The notes beneath the pieces are model-generated. The model was not told the origin of the DNA. It saw nothing but the letters and a program-made list of their open reading frames with translations, and did not search any database. Made by a program: the position numbers and the translations under genes. 64,000 nucleotides of DNA from Flavobacteriales bacterium (GTDB lineage: Bacteria > Bacteroidota > Bacteroidia > NS11-12g > UBA9320), in assembly GCA_020635455.1 (NCBI GenBank), contig JACJZT010000003.1, positions 496,001 to 560,000 of the forward strand, in the 5' to 3' direction. This document shows, in pieces, positions 36,555-44,845 of the stretch (its first letter is position 1; each line of letters starts with the position of its first letter).

Positions 36555-36589
36555 AAAGGGTTTCAGCAGAAATGTTCGGAACCCTTTTT
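36555..36589 (+). terminator. Terminator after tRNA-Pro
   Basis: AAAGGGTT/AACCCTTT stem (8 bp, 17-nt loop) followed by a T-rich stretch. Confidence 0.7.
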
Positions 36590-36955
36590 CTGTTTATCCA
36601 ATTTTGGCCTAAAAAAAAAACGAATTCAGTATGTTGAATATATTCATACAACATGTCGATTGTTTACTTATGACTATTTATGTAATTGTTATCCAAAAGT
36701 GGTTATTTAAATCATAGGAAAGCATCGTTCACTTTACCTACTGTTCTCTTGACATAGCTATCATTGTTTAAATAAAAGAATCTTTTAACAGAGTAAATAG
36801 ATTTTTATCTAGTATAGAAACTGAATAGTTATCGGTTGGTTTAATCCTTTTAATATTGGCTAAACATATTAAGGTTTGATGAATATCTGCACCTGAAATT
36901 AACGATATTTTTTATAGCGACATACTTTGGCGTTTTGACATCATACTTTTGAAAT
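36590..36955. other. Island left border: non-coding, AT-rich, with an inverted repeat
   Basis: No gene is visible in these 366 nt. Base composition drops clearly relative to recR. An inverted repeat ATGTTG/CAACAT (36631-36654) encloses a 12-nt palindrome TGAATATATTCA and could be a regulator binding site, for instance for the WYL protein encoded downstream. An A10 run occurs at 36611-36620. No integrase or attachment-site duplication was found. Confidence 0.5.
36944..36951 (+). promoter_or_regulatory. -7 element for the island operon
   Basis: TACTTTTG fits TAnnTTTG. It ends 4 nt before the ATG at 36956, so translation may start on a nearly leaderless message. A close variant, CATACTTTGG, lies about 20 nt upstream. 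Confidence 0.5.
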
Positions 36956-38083
36956 ATGAAATCAAAAGGTCTGAATTTTATAGATTTCGAAATTAATTCG
37001 AAACAAATGGGAAAAAATATAAGCAAAATAGACTTGACAAAGGTCTTTGGGAAAAGAGAAGCCTATTTAAATGAATTTCAATTATTTGCCACGTATTTTA
37101 ATGAGATACCAAATTTAATAGATGAACATTATATTGATTGTAAAAAAGCTTTAAGTTGGTTCTTTAATTTTTTTAAAGCTGAAATTAAAGATTATCATTT
37201 TACAAAACGTTTTTATAATGGAAACAAGACAGCTGAATTTGACGATAACTTGTTCTTTATTTATGAGGATCTGCTTGTTTATTTTGACCATAATTGCTCA
37301 AATGTTCGGTTTCTCTTTCGTAAGACAGCCGGATATAAAGTTGATAAACTAATCAAAGAAATTAGAAAATTCAAGAAAAGAAAAAAAGTTCAAAATCCTG
37401 AAATAAATATCCTAGTGAATTCGGTTTCGGGTATTGACACTATGGTAATGAATTTAAACAAGGAAAAACTTAGTATCCATGATAACTACAACGATGACTT
37501 TAAAGAAGTACATCAAACCATATTAAAGCGGCTTTCACAAATGAATGATAAAGGTTTGGTTCTTTTACATGGCAAACCAGGAACAGGCAAAACTTCCTAT
37601 ATTCGCTATCTTATCTCCACATTAAAGAAGGAAGTTATTTTTTTGCCGCCCAACATGGCAAATGCTATTACTAATCCTAATCTCATTTCAATTTTGATTA
37701 ATAATCCTAATTCTGTTTTAGTCATTGAAGATGCCGAAAATATAATAATAGATAGGAATAATAACGGTAGCTCACCGGTTTCTTCGCTGCTTAATATCTC
37801 GGATGGCTTGCTTTCCGATTGCCTAAACATTCAAATTGTCTGTTCATTTAATACCGATATCTCAAAGGTAGATACTGCTTTAATGAGAAAAGGCCGGTTG
37901 ATAGCCAAATATGAATTTAAAGAACTGGAAGTTGAAAAAGCCAACGTTCTATCAAAAAAATTGGGTTATGATTCAAATTTTTTTGTTCCAATGACTTTGG
38001 CAGCTATTTATAATCAGGATGAAAAAGACTTTCAGACTGCAAAATTAAATTCGATTGGATTTAAAAGCGTAGGTTCGAATTAA
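36956..38083 (+). CDS. AAA+ ATPase, BCS1/FtsH-like class, island gene 1
   Basis: The 375-residue protein has an N-terminal region without recognisable domain (about 1-180), then an AAA+ module. Walker A 'LLHGKPGTGKTSYIRYL' has K212-T213, Walker B 'VLVIEDAENIII' has E258-D259, and a C-terminal 'MRKGRLIAKYEF' matches the 'GR' arginine-finger segment of classical AAA proteins. It lacks a protease domain. Such lone AAA proteins appear in defence loci as remodelling or sensing partners. The gene is 2 nt before the WYL regulator, so they are probably made together. Confidence 0.8.
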   Translation: MKSKGLNFIDFEINSKQMGKNISKIDLTKVFGKREAYLNEFQLFATYFNEIPNLIDEHYIDCKKALSWFFNFFKAEIKDYHFTKRFYNGNKTAEFDDNLFFIYEDLLVYFDHNCSNVRFLFRKTAGYKVDKLIKEIRKFKKRKKVQNPEINILVNSVSGIDTMVMNLNKEKLSIHDNYNDDFKEVHQTILKRLSQMNDKGLVLLHGKPGTGKTSYIRYLISTLKKEVIFLPPNMANAITNPNLISILINNPNSVLVIEDAENIIIDRNNNGSSPVSSLLNISDGLLSDCLNIQIVCSFNTDISKVDTALMRKGRLIAKYEFKELEVEKANVLSKKLGYDSNFFVPMTLAAIYNQDEKDFQTAKLNSIGFKSVGSN

Positions 38084-38085
38084 AT

Positions 38086-39012
38086 ATGTCTAAACGAGGC
38101 TATATAACCCGCTACCAGCTTATTCTTAAAAAGCTAAAGACCAAACCCTATTCCACCTTAGCGGAATTACAAGGTTATGTTGAAAGGCAATATGAATATT
38201 TGAAGGAACAGGACGACACTTTAAAAATTGGTTTCTCAAAACGTACATTTCAAAGAGATATCCGTGAAATTCGAACCGATTTTGGCATTGATATAGAATA
38301 CTCCAGAAAAGAGAAAGGCTTTTTTATCAGCTCAAGCGAGATGGATTCCACCAATTTTGAACGTAGAATGGAGGCATTTGATACATTTAATGCATTAAAT
38401 CTTACCAAAGATTTATCTTCCTTTATCCTTTTAGAAAAACGCCGTCCAAAGGGTACCGATAATTTATATGGGATATTGCATGCAATCAAAAATCGGTATC
38501 AAATTAAATTTTCGTACCAAAAATTTTGGGAAGAAGTTGAAAGTCAACGTAAAGTGGAGCCATACGCGATAAAAGAATTTAAAAACCGCTGGTATATTAT
38601 GGCTAAGGATACCAAAGACAATAAGGTAAAAAGCTTTGCCATTGACCGCTTAGCCAACTTTGAGATAACCAATACATTATTTGAGTACCCGGAAAACCAT
38701 CAAATAGAAGAAACCTACAAATATTGCTTTGGAATAATAAGTCCTGAAAGCAATACACCGGAGAAAATAATTTTATCTTTTAATCCTTTTCAAGGAAAAT
38801 ATATTAAAAGCTTACCACTGCATGAAACTCAGGAAGTTATATTGGATAATAAACAGGAGTTACGTATTTCTTTAAAGCTATACATCACCTATGATTTGGT
38901 TATGGAGTTAATGTCTTATGGCAACAATGTAAAGGTTTTAGAACCTAAAACACTTGCAAAAGAGATAAAATTACTTCATGAGAAAGCCTTTAATCAATAT
39001 GAAAAGTTGTAA
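38086..39012 (+). CDS. WYL-domain transcriptional regulator
   Basis: The 308-residue protein has an N-terminal helix-turn-helix (about residues 1-75, 'GFSKRTFQRDIREIRTDFGI'), a WYL domain in the middle ('VEPYAIKEFKNRWYIMAKDT' and 'FAIDRLANFEI'), and a C-terminal WCX-like domain. WYL proteins are common repressors or ligand sensors in defence islands and CRISPR loci. The ligand is often nucleic acid or a nucleotide (established for some members). It may bind the inverted repeat upstream of the operon; that is inference. Tightly linked to the AAA ATPase and DUF2779 genes. Confidence 0.88.
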   Translation: MSKRGYITRYQLILKKLKTKPYSTLAELQGYVERQYEYLKEQDDTLKIGFSKRTFQRDIREIRTDFGIDIEYSRKEKGFFISSSEMDSTNFERRMEAFDTFNALNLTKDLSSFILLEKRRPKGTDNLYGILHAIKNRYQIKFSYQKFWEEVESQRKVEPYAIKEFKNRWYIMAKDTKDNKVKSFAIDRLANFEITNTLFEYPENHQIEETYKYCFGIISPESNTPEKIILSFNPFQGKYIKSLPLHETQEVILDNKQELRISLKLYITYDLVMELMSYGNNVKVLEPKTLAKEIKLLHEKAFNQYEKL

Positions 39013-39022
39013 TTATTAAATC

Positions 39023-40378
39023 ATGCTTTCCAAATCCAAATTCACCCGTGGTATGAATTGTCCAAAGTCCTTATGGCTTTATGTTAATAAAAAGGAGGAA
39101 CGGTTAGTGGACAATGCAACTATGGCTATTTTTTCAAGGGGATCTAATATTGGTTTGCTTGCCCAACAATATTTTCCGGATGGGAAAATGGCTGTTCTTG
39201 AAGATTATCCAGGGTACGAATCAGCTAAAAGAACCCAAGATTTCATAAACCAAGGGATTGAAACCATATACGAAGCCACATTTATTTATGACAATACCCT
39301 TGTAGCTGTTGATATTCTTGTTAAAGAAAATGGGGAGTGGAATATGTATGAAGTTAAGAGTACAAACTCTGTAAAATCACAACATATTATCGATGTTGCT
39401 GTTCAATATTATGTTGTTAAGGGCAGTGGATTTCCGCTAAAAAATGCCCATGTTATGCACCTCAATCGCGACTATGTGCGAAAAGGAGCACTCGACATTC
39501 GAAAATTATTTACCATTGATAATGGTATGATTCAAGATGAAATTGAACCTATACAAGCTCAGATTGCCAAAGATATAAAACGACTTTCAGCCTTAGAAAA
39601 AGATACAGCTGAACCCATTATTGAAATGGGTAATCAGTGCACTTCCCCTTATACATGTGACTTTTACCAGTATTGTAATTCATTGCTTCCGGTTACCGAA
39701 GTGGAAAAAATATTATTGAGCAGTACTCCCTATATCATGGAATCTGAGTTAAAGACTTTTGTTAATTCTGTTCAATATCCATTGTGCCATCTTGATTTCG
39801 AGACTATAATGCCTGCCATACCGATGTTTGATGAGTCTCGGCCTTATCAGCAAATCCCATTTCAATATTCGCTTCATATTCAACAAACCCGGAATGGTGA
39901 AATAACACATGAATACTATCTTGCTGAAAACAATCCAAATTTCGATCCTCGCAGAGCTTTTATTGAGAAATTGATTGAGCAAACCAAAAATGCTAAAACA
40001 ATCTTTGTCTATCATATTCTTTTTGAACGAAGTCGCATTCTTGAAATGATGCGTGATTTTCCCGAGTACGCAGAAGACTTGGGACTTATAGTAGAAAAAT
40101 TAGTTGACCTGATAATTCCTTTTAAGAAAAAATATTACCGGACAGAAACCATGGGCGGCTCATCCTCCATTAAGAATGTACTACCCGCTTTACACCCTGA
40201 ATTTTCCTATTCTGCATTGGAAATCAGCAATGGCATGGAAGCAAGCAATTCCTTTCTGGGTCTATATTATTGTGAAGATGAAGAAACTATTGCCAAAACC
40301 CGAGAAAACCTTTTAAAATATTGCCATTTAGATACCTTAGCCATGGTAAAGATATTTGAGGTTTTGGAGAGTGTATAA
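39023..40378 (+). CDS. DUF2779 protein with Cas4-like nuclease part
   Basis: The 451-residue protein starts 'MLSKSKFTRGMNCPKSLWLY' and carries a PD-(D/E)XK-type segment ('ALVAVDILV...' followed by 'MYEVKSTNSVKSQHIIDVAV'). A Cys cluster, C13 plus 'CTSPYTCDFYQYC', resembles the iron-sulfur cluster of Cas4/AddB nucleases. The C-terminal half (from about 250) is DUF2779, with 'PLCHLDFETIMPAIPMF', an RNase H-like exonuclease start. So two nuclease-like modules may be fused. Function in the island is unproven; DNA or RNA degradation is inferred from folds. Confidence 0.8.
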   Translation: MLSKSKFTRGMNCPKSLWLYVNKKEERLVDNATMAIFSRGSNIGLLAQQYFPDGKMAVLEDYPGYESAKRTQDFINQGIETIYEATFIYDNTLVAVDILVKENGEWNMYEVKSTNSVKSQHIIDVAVQYYVVKGSGFPLKNAHVMHLNRDYVRKGALDIRKLFTIDNGMIQDEIEPIQAQIAKDIKRLSALEKDTAEPIIEMGNQCTSPYTCDFYQYCNSLLPVTEVEKILLSSTPYIMESELKTFVNSVQYPLCHLDFETIMPAIPMFDESRPYQQIPFQYSLHIQQTRNGEITHEYYLAENNPNFDPRRAFIEKLIEQTKNAKTIFVYHILFERSRILEMMRDFPEYAEDLGLIVEKLVDLIIPFKKKYYRTETMGGSSSIKNVLPALHPEFSYSALEISNGMEASNSFLGLYYCEDEETIAKTRENLLKYCHLDTLAMVKIFEVLESV

Positions 40379-40389
40379 ATTAAAAACAT

Positions 40390-41121
40390 ATGGAAACTTT
40401 ACCTAAGGATATAAAACTACTGCGCCACATTAAGTCTATTCTTGATGAATTAATGAAGGATAGGTATACTCACATAGAAATTCGTTTAAATGAGCTTTAC
40501 GAATATCTTGAACATGATGACCTATTATTACAAGAATTTCCGAATGCTCATTCTATTAGTAGGTTTTTAAGAGCACAGCACTTATACGGAATAATGAAAC
40601 AAATTATCCCTAATTATAGAGTTGATACATCTGATTTCAGACGGTTTCAATGGTATTTCTCGAAGGAGGTAACTCCAAAACTGGCAAATACTATACAATC
40701 CGAGTCTTTCATAAGTAAAAATATGTACCATAAATATGGGAAACAAGTATTAGCATCAAATGGCGAAATGTTAAGATCGGAGCAAGAAAAGTCGATTTAT
40801 GAATGCTTGTTACAATATACGGAGTTAACCATTCAATATGATTTTCCTATAACAATTAAAAGTGAAACCAAAATAGTCGATTTTTTCATTAGAAATAATA
40901 AGATGGGAACCAAGTTTATTTGGGAACATTTTGGAATGACGAATTCAGTAAATTACATGAATGAAATGACTGATAAAATTGATTGGTACAATTTAAATGG
41001 CTATATAATTGATGGCAATGAAAGAAATCTGATCTATACCATATATGAAAATGATAGCTCATTTTATAAGGATATTGATAAATACATCCATTTAATTTTA
41101 GATCAATCTGGCCAACTTTAG
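40390..41121 (+). CDS. Small PD-(D/E)XK-like nuclease protein, island gene 4
   Basis: I do not recognise a named family. The C-terminal part of this 243-residue protein looks like a PD-(D/E)XK nuclease: 'SEQEKSIYECLLQYTELTIQ', then 'KIVDFFIRNN' (Asp), then 'KFIWEHFGMTNSVNYMNEMT' (Glu) and 'KIDWYNLNGYIIDGN', an order seen in helicase-linked and DUF559-like nucleases. The N-terminus (about 1-110) is helical. It follows the DUF2779 gene by 11 nt and ends the first four-gene block; the next gene is 78 nt away, the longest gap in the operon. Confidence 0.65.
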   Translation: METLPKDIKLLRHIKSILDELMKDRYTHIEIRLNELYEYLEHDDLLLQEFPNAHSISRFLRAQHLYGIMKQIIPNYRVDTSDFRRFQWYFSKEVTPKLANTIQSESFISKNMYHKYGKQVLASNGEMLRSEQEKSIYECLLQYTELTIQYDFPITIKSETKIVDFFIRNNKMGTKFIWEHFGMTNSVNYMNEMTDKIDWYNLNGYIIDGNERNLIYTIYENDSSFYKDIDKYIHLILDQSGQL

Positions 41122-41133
41122 AAAACAAAAATT

Positions 41134-41158
41134 ACCTGTGAACTTATACTGCACAGGT
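41134..41158. promoter_or_regulatory. Inverted repeat in the longest gap of the operon
   Basis: ACCTGTG-N11-CACAGGT, a perfect 7-bp inverted repeat, lies between the small nuclease gene and the methylase-kinase gene. No T run follows, so it reads better as an operator than as a terminator. Confidence 0.4.
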
Positions 41159-41199
41159 ACAAAAGAAATTTGCCTTGAAGTTAAAATGAATAAGCGAAT

Positions 41200-43662
41200 A
41201 TGAGAAAAGTAGAATATAGAAATCCGCAAGATGTAATTGCATTTAAAGTTTTTGGAATCTTCGCTATTTTTCGGAATAACTCCCGGTTTAGCCATTTTGA
41301 GGAACAAGTGCAAATTGTGCTTTTTTTTTTATCACTTTATAAGGATGGTATAATAAATTCAAAAACACTAGACAAGAACTCTGGCTTTGATGAGTTTAGT
41401 AGAACAATTACTGATAATAACATAAAAAGTAAGGTCTATAAATCATATTCACTTGTAATTCAAAATCTTGAAGATGGTTTATCTAAAATTGATAATAAAA
41501 CATTTTTAAGAATTTGCATTCATCTTTTCGAAATAGATAAAGATTTCCTGATTGAAAATTTCCCGATAATTTTTGATGATATTTTGTATAGAATAGCCCA
41601 ATCACAGGGTAGGTCAGCAGGAGAGTTTATTCAACCACTTGAATTAACCCGTTTTATGTGTGGTTTGGCTGATTTGGAAAAAGATGCCAAAGTTTTTAAT
41701 CCCTTTGCAGGCTTAGCTTCGTTTGGGGTTTTCCTCGACCATAGTCAGGATTACTTTGGACAAGAGCTAAATCAAAAAACATGGGCTTTAGGTGCTTTGA
41801 GACTCATGGCATATGAGAGGCCAGTCAGTTCAATTTTTGTTTGCGATGATTCGATTTTACATTGGCCAGACCAATCTGAAAAATTCGACGTGATTATGTC
41901 TAATCCTCCTTTCGGGATGAGAATTACGCATCATTACAGTGAAATGGAATCCAACATCAAAACAATTGAACATTTTTTAATTGAAAAAGGTGTTCAATCC
42001 TTAAAACAAAACGGTAAGTTAATAGCCCTTTTGCCACAGGGCTTTCTTTTTAGAGGCATGCAGGATAAGCGTTTAAGGGAACATTTGGTAGAAGAAGATT
42101 TAATTGACACCATTATTTCATTGCCTGGTGGATTATTGCTAAATACAGGAATTCCATTAATCATCTTAGTTCTTGGTAGAAACAAAAAGTTACGCGGTAA
42201 AGTAAAATTCGTTGATGCTAGTAAGTTTGTCATTTCCAAGGGGCCGAGAGAAAAAGTACTGAATGATTACAGCCTAAACAGCTTTATTCATAGCGATAAG
42301 GTAGATGATAATGTTGTTAAGATTGTTTACAATGAACAAGTACGTAACAACGATTACAACCTGAGTGTTGCGCGATATTTTCATAAGCAAATTGATGGTG
42401 TAAAACTCGGTGATATTCTTGAGTTCGTTAGAGGCCAAAGAGGCAATCAGCCTGAAACAGGCAAACTAATTCGTATTCGTGATTTAAAAGACGATAAAGT
42501 TGATTTTACGCTTGATATTTCCAGCGTTGAAGAAACGGAACTGAGACGACCTGCCATTCATCTTGTATCGGAATCTTGCCTTCTACTTGCTATGCGTTGG
42601 CGGACATTAAAGCCAACGTATTTTGAGTACAAAGGTGAGCCTATTTTCCGAAGTCAGGATATTTTATCCTTTAAGGTTAATGAAGCTATTGTAGACAATG
42701 CATACTTAATCAACGAGCTTCATGCCGATTATGTGCAGGAACAGGTTGAGACATACCGTTTGGGAGCTTCTGTTATTCCCTTTATTCGAAAAGACGATTT
42801 GATGGAGGTCGTTATCAAACTTCCTCCAATAGAAGAGCAACGAGCTAAAATGCAAGGGATATACGAATTGTCTGATAAGATTTCAAAACTTCAAGAAGAG
42901 AGAAATGCTTTAGCTCATGGTAAATCAATCAGGCAATTCAATGAATTTGCTTCTTTGAAACATACGTTGGGAAGACCAAGACAAAATATTCTTGACTGGT
43001 CGGACAACCTTCTCGATTTCTTAAACAAGAAAAAAGAGGGATTTGAATCATTGAATAAATCATTTGCCGAATTCTATGACATTGACATTGTTTCGGTTCT
43101 CAAAGAAATAAAACGAGATGTAAACTTCATAACAGAAGTGCTTGAAAAGGGTGAAAATGGACTTGTCCCATCCGAGTACCAAAAACAAATAATTCCGCTA
43201 TCCGACATTAATAGTATCATCAATGAACTGTCTAATAACGGATTTAACTTCAAAATAAAAAAGTTACTATTGAAAGGTGAAAAGCTGAAAGAAAGAGGAA
43301 TCAATGCCAACAAAACGCTTTTCAAAACATTGCTCGACAACATACTTACAAATGCCAACAAGTATGCCTTTGATAAAAAAGCTACGGGTAACGAAGTAAT
43401 TATTGAATTAACCGAAGTAGATGATTACTTTTCAATGGAAATAAGAAATAACGGTAAACCATTTCCGACGAACTACGACAGAGAGAAGTTTATTACCAAA
43501 TACTCAACAGCCGATTCAAGTAATGGCAGTGGTTTAGGCGGTTATGATATACACAGAATTGCAAGCCATTTTAATAACCCTGATTGGATATTATCCCTGA
43601 ACGAAGACCCTTTCTTTTTAGTGAAGTTCAAATTCCAATTCCCAATTAAATTGATTAACTAA
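41200..43662 (+). CDS. N6-methylase / target-recognition / histidine-kinase fusion protein
   Basis: This 820-residue protein joins parts normally separate. Residues about 1-390 are an HsdM-like N6-adenine methylase, with a motif I variant 'NPFAGLASF' (N167-G171, missing the usual GSG) and intact motif IV 'SNPPF' (234-238). About 395-565 resembles an HsdS half-subunit: 'LGDILEFVRGQRG', then 'LPPIEEQRAKMQGIYELSDK'. About 580-620 contains a DHp-like 'LKHTLGRPRQNI' with His588. The C-terminus (about 700-815) is a HATPase: N-box N714-N718, G-box G776/G778/G780. The next gene encodes a receiver, so a phosphorelay with a DNA-reading input is predicted. Fusions of this order are unknown to me. Confidence 0.85.
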   Translation: MRKVEYRNPQDVIAFKVFGIFAIFRNNSRFSHFEEQVQIVLFFLSLYKDGIINSKTLDKNSGFDEFSRTITDNNIKSKVYKSYSLVIQNLEDGLSKIDNKTFLRICIHLFEIDKDFLIENFPIIFDDILYRIAQSQGRSAGEFIQPLELTRFMCGLADLEKDAKVFNPFAGLASFGVFLDHSQDYFGQELNQKTWALGALRLMAYERPVSSIFVCDDSILHWPDQSEKFDVIMSNPPFGMRITHHYSEMESNIKTIEHFLIEKGVQSLKQNGKLIALLPQGFLFRGMQDKRLREHLVEEDLIDTIISLPGGLLLNTGIPLIILVLGRNKKLRGKVKFVDASKFVISKGPREKVLNDYSLNSFIHSDKVDDNVVKIVYNEQVRNNDYNLSVARYFHKQIDGVKLGDILEFVRGQRGNQPETGKLIRIRDLKDDKVDFTLDISSVEETELRRPAIHLVSESCLLLAMRWRTLKPTYFEYKGEPIFRSQDILSFKVNEAIVDNAYLINELHADYVQEQVETYRLGASVIPFIRKDDLMEVVIKLPPIEEQRAKMQGIYELSDKISKLQEERNALAHGKSIRQFNEFASLKHTLGRPRQNILDWSDNLLDFLNKKKEGFESLNKSFAEFYDIDIVSVLKEIKRDVNFITEVLEKGENGLVPSEYQKQIIPLSDINSIINELSNNGFNFKIKKLLLKGEKLKERGINANKTLFKTLLDNILTNANKYAFDKKATGNEVIIELTEVDDYFSMEIRNNGKPFPTNYDREKFITKYSTADSSNGSGLGGYDIHRIASHFNNPDWILSLNEDPFFLVKFKFQFPIKLIN
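41321..41330 (+). repeat. T10 homopolymer tract in the methylase-kinase gene
   Basis: Ten consecutive T residues occupy codons 41-44. A one-base slip would frameshift and end translation early, so the tract is a candidate on/off switch. Confidence 0.7.
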
Positions 43663-43664
43663 CT

Positions 43665-44843
43665 ATGGAAGATGTATTTTACAATATTTTGTGGATAGAC
43701 GATGAGTATGAAACACTTAAAGGCACTAAAGGACGTGCTAAACGAAATGGAATTAATCTGATTCCTTTCAAATCATTGAATGGTGGAATGAATGAATTAG
43801 AAAGAAATTTTCCTTTTTATGATGGTGTATTACTGGACGCTAAATTCTTTGAAAATGAAGATGATGTAAAAGGATCAGAAGACACATACAATGTTCATAG
43901 AGCCAAGGAGAGATTACTTCAACTCAAAAAGCAATTCGAGGTATTTATTCTTACAGGGCAAGCAGAGGCTTATGAAGACAAAACATTTAAAAAGGCTTTC
44001 ACAAAAGTTTACAAAAAAGGAAGTGATGATGAAACTGATCGCTTATTTGAGGATATTAAGCGTGCTGCAGCTACCCAGGAAGACACCCAAATCCGACATA
44101 AACATAAACGAGTTTTTGAAGTTTGCACAGAAAAATATATTGGCGAACTAGCCGGACAGGATATTTTAAGCCTTTTGAAGGTCAATGACGATATCAATAT
44201 TGACAATCATTTTAACACACTCAGAAAAATTGTTGAAGACCTTTTTATGGCCTTCCATAAATTTGGTTTACTGCCTCCCGAATTTGTTACACCGGGTGTC
44301 TCTTTAAATGAAAGCAGTAAGTTTTTAGCGGGCAAAAGCTCTGATGGCTCACCATTTACGGAAAAGGGTTATCAGCATTTAGAAGAAACTCATCTTCCGA
44401 AACAAATTGCATTTTACTTACGCAGTATTTTAGGCGTAACCCAAGCCGGGTCTCACAGGTCCGAAATTGATTTGTATGTAAAGACCATCAAAACACCTTT
44501 CCTTTTTAAAAGTATTTTCTTTCAACTTTTAGATCTTCTGGTTTGGTTTAAAATGTTTGTAGATTCGAATCCCAAAACTGGTAATTGGATCAAAGTGGAA
44601 TCCAAAACTGAAAAACCTGAGCAAACCCCTGATCTCATATTTGGCGAAGTTATTAATATAAATACACAAAAAGGTTTCGCCTTTTTAAAACTTGACGCAG
44701 CCGGAGATAATATTTTCATCCCCCCGCATTTGGTTTCGAATCATAACTTGAGCGAAGGCATGTCCGTGATGATTGAAATAGAAGAATATACAGACAACCG
44801 CACAAACGAATTAAAAATCAGAGCAAAACGAATTGAATTATAA
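43665..44843 (+). CDS. Response regulator with cold-shock-type C-terminal domain
   Basis: The 392-residue protein starts with a receiver domain whose active site is complete: acidic pair D12-D13 in 'NILWIDDEYE', phospho-acceptor D58 in 'DGVLLDAKFF', T97 in 'VFILTGQ', and K117 in 'VYKKG'. A helical middle domain (about 140-310) contains 'LRKIVEDLFMAFHKFGLLPP' and 'IAFYLRSILGVTQAGSH', reminiscent of DUF4145/HEPN-like folds but without a clear RxxxxH motif. The end (about 323-392) is a cold-shock/OB fold: 'KGFAFLKLDAAGDNIFIPPH'. It starts 2 nt after the kinase fusion gene and ends 2 nt before hsdM, so all three are likely coupled. Confidence 0.85.
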   Translation: MEDVFYNILWIDDEYETLKGTKGRAKRNGINLIPFKSLNGGMNELERNFPFYDGVLLDAKFFENEDDVKGSEDTYNVHRAKERLLQLKKQFEVFILTGQAEAYEDKTFKKAFTKVYKKGSDDETDRLFEDIKRAAATQEDTQIRHKHKRVFEVCTEKYIGELAGQDILSLLKVNDDINIDNHFNTLRKIVEDLFMAFHKFGLLPPEFVTPGVSLNESSKFLAGKSSDGSPFTEKGYQHLEETHLPKQIAFYLRSILGVTQAGSHRSEIDLYVKTIKTPFLFKSIFFQLLDLLVWFKMFVDSNPKTGNWIKVESKTEKPEQTPDLIFGEVININTQKGFAFLKLDAAGDNIFIPPHLVSNHNLSEGMSVMIEIEEYTDNRTNELKIRAKRIEL

Positions 44844-44845
44844 CT

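Noticed and set aside
36611..36620. A10 run as a regulatory slippage site
   Set aside because: It is intergenic, not placed between promoter elements, and has no clear link to expression.
36471..36955. Site-specific integration site (attL) at the 3' end of tRNA-Pro
   Set aside because: The tRNA 3' sequence is not repeated anywhere in the window and no integrase gene is seen; the right border is outside.
41200..44843. Detocs-type two-component defence
   Set aside because: The sensor has a methylase/HsdS-like input and the regulator ends in a cold-shock fold; no purine nucleoside phosphorylase-type effector is visible.
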